From an uncultured Rubrivivax sp. (GTDB taxonomy: Bacteria; Pseudomonadota; Gammaproteobacteria; Burkholderiales; Burkholderiaceae_C), in NCBI GenBank assembly GCA_937975735.1, contig CALJUI010000131.1, positions 1 to 21,430 of the forward strand: DNA of 21,430 nt, read 5' to 3'. Each line of letters starts with the position of its first letter. Within the stretch, counting starts at the first letter, position 1. A program made the translations under genes and the position numbers. The notes beneath the pieces were generated by a model. The model had not been told where the DNA came from. It saw only the letters and a program-made list of their open reading frames with translations, and searched no databases. Shown piece after piece: positions 21,246 through 21,430 of the stretch.

Positions 21246-21430
21246 CAGAGCCTCGCTCCCTGCGCTTTCCCGGCCTTCGCGGCGAGCCGCCCTTCGGTGA
21301 CCTTGACGTCGACGACGAAGCGCGTATGGCGCCCTCGGCAGATCGGCTCGACGCTGTCGCGGCCGCTGATGTCGAAGGTGACCGCGCGCCCCTTCACCTC
21401 GGCGACGCCGAGCGTCAGCTCGACCGGCAT
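21245..21430 (-). CDS. Hotdog-fold thioesterase (FlK-like), C-terminal fragment
   Basis: The 61 visible residues match the C-terminal half of small FlK-like (fluoroacetyl-CoA thioesterase-type) hotdog proteins. 'MPVELTLGVAEVKGRAVTFDI' corresponds to 'vGm.V......vdGr.v.F.v' and 'CRGRHTRFVVD' to the family's 'GtHeRfvvd'. A methionine codon falls exactly on the window edge (21428-21430), but the family is about 130-140 residues long. It is therefore likely an internal residue and the gene continues to the right. Its catalytic residues would lie outside the window. The stop overlaps the padB start by one base (TGATG), a sign of translational coupling. It may hydrolyse an aryl-CoA such as phenylglyoxylyl-CoA or recycle trapped CoA. 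That substrate is a guess from context. Confidence 0.7.
   Translation of the reverse strand: MPVELTLGVAEVKGRAVTFDISGRDSVEPICRGRHTRFVVDVKVTEGRLAAKAGKAQGARL

Noticed and set aside
1..21430. tRNA or rRNA genes, insertion sequences, CRISPR arrays and integration sites
   Set aside because: I saw no cloverleaf-like segments, transposase-like proteins, regularly spaced repeats or att-like duplications. Composition is uniform apart from 8630-8700.

Overview
This is a dense, very GC-rich window of about 21.4 kb from what looks like a denitrifying or otherwise facultatively anaerobic betaproteobacterium of the Burkholderiales or Rhodocyclales. That placement rests on gene content, base composition and ATGA-type gene packing, and is an inference. 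Every gene except a fragment at the left edge reads on the minus strand. Transcription therefore runs from about 21430 down to 175. Neighbouring genes mostly overlap by 1-14 nt or lie within 20 nt. No stretch over 100 nt lacks a gene, and I saw no tRNA, rRNA, insertion sequence or CRISPR array.

In transcription order, the first block (21430-15582) is a phenylacetate alpha-oxidation unit. It holds the C-terminal part of a hotdog thioesterase, a large molybdopterin oxidoreductase (PadB-like), its four-cluster Fe-S subunit (PadC-like), an NrfD/DmsC-type membrane anchor (PadD-like) and a phenylacetate-CoA ligase (PaaK/PadJ-like). The second block (15563-10268) encodes 4-hydroxybenzoyl-CoA reductase as hcrC-hcrA-hcrB, followed by an aryl-CoA ligase. 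Both blocks would feed benzoyl-CoA.

The third block (10271-5672) differs in theme: a DUF2249 protein, two polytopic membrane proteins resembling NnrS or heme-copper oxidase subunit I, a diiron hemerythrin, a two-domain GNAT acetyltransferase and a DUF59/MIP18 Fe-S assembly protein. Such genes usually accompany denitrification and nitric-oxide stress. The first two are translationally coupled to the aryl-CoA ligase. The rest follow the only A+T-rich gap in the window (8630-8700), which carries an FNR/DNR-type box, a matching -10 and a palindromic heptamer array.

The fourth block (5613-1020) is a complete five-gene branched-chain-amino-acid-type ABC importer, as found in aromatic-acid clusters of Rhodopseudomonas (hba genes). 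A strong hairpin separates the binding-protein gene from the permeases. Next is badI, 2-ketocyclohexanecarboxyl-CoA hydrolase, the ring-opening enzyme of the Rhodopseudomonas-type benzoyl-CoA and cyclohexanecarboxylate route. A convergent RidA-family fragment ends the window on the left.

Taken together the region encodes uptake of aromatic or alicyclic acids, CoA activation, two peripheral routes to benzoyl-CoA and one alicyclic ring-opening step, with a probable nitrosative-stress module built into the same transcriptional array.
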